Shown here: piece after piece, positions 63,604-64,000 of the stretch | How the letters are laid out: each line of letters starts with the position of its first letter | How positions within the stretch are numbered: the stretch's first letter is position 1 | Source: Paracoccus sp. (in: a-proteobacteria) | GTDB taxonomy: Bacteria > Pseudomonadota > Alphaproteobacteria > Rhodobacterales > Rhodobacteraceae | Reading direction: 5' to 3' | DNA length: 64,000 nucleotides | NCBI RefSeq assembly: GCF_030538495.1 | Contig: NZ_JAUNTW010000010.1 | Location: 25,832-89,831, forward strand | Notes under the pieces: model-generated | What the model was told of the DNA's origin: nothing | The model's database searches: none | Seen by the model: the letters and a program-made list of their open reading frames with translations, nothing else | Translations under genes and position numbers: made by a program

Positions 63604-64000
63604 TTCCGCATGCCGTGCGCTGCGTTGGCTGTGGGTTGGTGGGTGGACGGCGTTTGGCGGATTACTACGGGGCGGATAGAGCCATGTCTGCGGTGTGATT
63701 ATGCTGAATCCGTGGCCAGATGTTATGGCGTTATGCGTGTTCCGCATGCGCCACCCTGAACCGGCTGTCGGTTGTGTGGGTGGGCGGTATCTGGCGGATT
63801 GCGGGGGCGTATTGGGCTATGCTTGCGGCACCGTAGTGCGATAACCGCGGTCCGGTGTCTATCGTTGTGCGCGCTCCGCACTCGCACCCTGATTCGGCTG
63901 TGGGTTGTTGAGTGAAGGGCATTGGGGAATTACGGGGCCTGAAGGGCCATGTCTGCGGTGTGATTATGCTGAATCCGTGGCCAGATGTTATGGCGTTATG
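63604..64000. repeat. Degenerate tandem repeats of about 135 bp (at least three units)
   Basis: Units begin with a (T/C)TCCGCA block at 63604, 63740 and 63874, spaced 136 and 134 bp; the third runs off the window. Each has a GGCTGTGGGTTG-like block, a TGGCGGATT-like block and a final GCCATG..TGCGG block. The final 55 bp of units one and three (63681-63735 and 63946-64000) are identical, while unit two is strongly diverged there. Stop codons in all frames argue against coding. Confidence 0.85.

Noticed and set aside
63411-63922. Short open frames of 60-95 codons over the terminal repeat region
   Set aside because: They overlap in several frames, lack ribosome sites, do not keep phase across repeat units, and are interrupted by stops in the repeated blocks.
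63604-64000. CRISPR array
   Set aside because: Units are about 135 bp and head-to-tail with no unique spacers between short constant repeats, and no cas gene is present.

Overview
The window is a dense stretch of a GC-rich alphaproteobacterial chromosome, most likely of the order Rhodobacterales (Rhodobacteraceae/Paracoccaceae). This rests on gene content and order recalled from that group: an adenosyltransferase-etfB-etfA cluster near 3-hydroxybutyryl-CoA dehydrogenase, flgE-flgK-flgL-flgI next to motB, the 41-residue form of ribosomal protein bL36, and three proteins ending in VPLPA-CTERM surface-sorting tails. The composition also fits: third codon positions are so GC-rich that long antisense open frames lie over most genes. 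No phage, transposase, plasmid or CRISPR locus was seen.

Layout. 1-16.7 kb: a partial exonuclease/phosphatase-family gene, a VPLPA-CTERM protein, leuD, a secreted PPC-repeat protein, pheT, a DUF1345 membrane protein, secA, a periplasmic parvulin, argJ-mutT, a 41-residue small protein, 3-hydroxybutyryl-CoA dehydrogenase, two more VPLPA-CTERM genes and etfBA. 16.8-28.2 kb: cobalamin adenosyltransferase, SDR, SH3 protein, parC, pyrG-gloA, secG, cobQ, ispH, rnhA-TRIC channel, yjdM-like. 28.2-38.4 kb: MscS channel, cysteine synthase, two Nudix proteins, tRNA-Ser(CGA), NfeD/SPFH pair, N-formylglutamate amidohydrolase, tRNA-Val(GAC), rpmJ, DUF1643, RTX protein. 38.4-48.2 kb: rpsO-pnp, an AT-richer pair of glycosyltransferase genes, 1-Cys peroxiredoxin, aldehyde dehydrogenase, and a two-component system. 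48.4-56.9 kb: a seven-gene operon in which a complete branched-chain-amino-acid-type ABC transporter is bracketed by two acyl-CoA-ligase-family genes. 57-62.7 kb: flagellar genes motB, flgE, flgK, flgL, flgI. The end holds pdeM and a non-coding stretch with degenerate tandem repeats of about 135 bp that runs off the window.

How the genes work together. Many neighbours overlap by 1 or 4 nt (TGATG, ATGA, GTGA), pointing to translational coupling: etfB/etfA, small membrane protein/adenosyltransferase, pyrG/gloA, argJ/mutT, rnhA/TRIC, SPFH/NfeD, kinase/regulator, flgL/flgI. Housekeeping functions dominate (translation, secretion, replication, cofactor and amino-acid synthesis). The accessory content lies in the VPLPA-CTERM genes, the glycosyltransferase pair, the ligase-flanked transporter and the terminal repeats.

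Most interesting signals: (1) the mosaic tandem repeats at 63604-64000; (2) a directional intergenic motif (hairpin, then GGATATTT, then GCAC..AGA) found five times, always pointing away from a gene's 3' end; (3) a 62-bp near-identical duplication of the etfA 3' end and terminator that flanks an AT-richer VPLPA-CTERM gene like a cassette; (4) the ligase-bracketed transporter, whose second ligase lacks the usual nucleotide-binding loop.
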